Shown: positions 20,526-20,638 of the stretch, one piece after another
Position numbering within the stretch: position 1 is the first letter of the stretch
Layout: every line of letters starts with the position of its first letter
IMG/VR virus record: IMGVR_UViG_3300042288_002227
Location: 1-20,638 of that record
DNA: 20,638 bases
Reading direction: 5' to 3' (one strand)
Source of the DNA: a virus
Translations under genes and position numbers: made by a program
Notes under the pieces: model-generated
Told to the model about the DNA's origin: nothing
Databases searched by the model: none
Seen by the model: only the letters and a program-made list of their open reading frames with translations

Positions 20526-20552
20526 CCCCGGCGCGCCCCGGCGCGTCCGGGG
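20526..20552 (+). terminator. Possible terminator hairpin with repeated arm
   Basis: CCCCGGCGCG is directly repeated (20526-20535 and 20536-20545). CCCCGG of either copy can pair with CCGGGG at 20547-20552; the second copy gives a loop of five bases. No T-run follows. Position after the last gene suits a transcript end, but the evidence is structural only. Confidence 0.4.
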
Positions 20553-20638
20553 ACCCGAGCAATCTTAGGGGCCTACGTCGATGTGCCAGCTACATCCTGG
20601 GCCACGTAAACCCGGCATCGCGTCCCATGGCCTGCCGC

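Larger units (their letters stand above)
20448..20638 (+). other. Gene-free right end of the block
   Basis: No convincing gene was found in these 191 bases. They contain an 11-bp tandem repeat and a GC hairpin listed separately, then a less GC-biased stretch (about 20560-20610) that could carry a promoter or the start of the next region. I see no tRNA and no copy of the recurrent element. Confidence 0.5.

Noticed and set aside
1-20638. CRISPR array, tRNA, insertion sequence, integrase or attachment site
   Set aside because: No regularly spaced repeats, tRNA-like cloverleaf, transposase, recombinase or matched end repeats were seen on reading both strands.

Overview
The window is one continuous, rightward-transcribed late gene block of a tailed double-stranded DNA phage or prophage. 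Base composition is very high in G+C (about 70% by eye). All supported genes lie on the + strand and are tightly packed, many with 4-base GTGA/ATGA or TGATG stop/start overlaps. The order terminase, portal, scaffold, capsid, connectors, tail tube, chaperones, tape measure, tip proteins, fibre, lysis is that of a long, non-contractile-tailed (siphovirus-like) phage. No sheath, integrase, replication or repressor gene is visible, so lifestyle and host cannot be read from this piece. A high-GC bacterium is the only safe host statement.

Layout. 62-3577: packaging (small terminase candidate, large terminase, portal). 3590-5297: scaffold with an unusual Gly/Gln tract, then the HK97-fold major capsid protein candidate. 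5298-5427: a 130-base gene-free gap with two strong hairpins. 5428-7485: head-tail joining genes, including a 54-residue ORF. 7522-9548: a ConA-like lectin-type protein, a small beta-rich structural protein and the tail tube candidate. 9562-10262: tail assembly chaperone pair joined by a predicted -1 frameshift (T-run followed by a 9-bp stem). 10252-12757: a small tail protein and a short tape measure (643 residues, predicting a tail of about 0.1 micrometre). 12754-17288: two large tail-tip proteins, the first with three sialidase-type Asp-boxes ahead of a hub-like C-terminus. 17299-19198: tail-fibre-type genes. 19262-20447: candidate lysis cassette (one-TM holin-like protein, a protein with an H...SxGC motif, a small Arg-rich protein). 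20448-20638: gene-free end with repeats.

The most unusual feature is a short asymmetric element, consensus TGTGTAGTACC(C/G)G. It occurs six times, always in the same orientation, always between genes, and mostly within 1-15 bases of a start codon. Its copies precede the large terminase, portal, capsid, lectin-like, tail fibre and holin-like genes, so they cut the block into functional sub-units. I did not recognise it as a standard promoter. It resembles in arrangement, not in sequence, the stoperators and start-associated sequences of mycobacteriophages, and is the best candidate here for an undescribed regulatory system.
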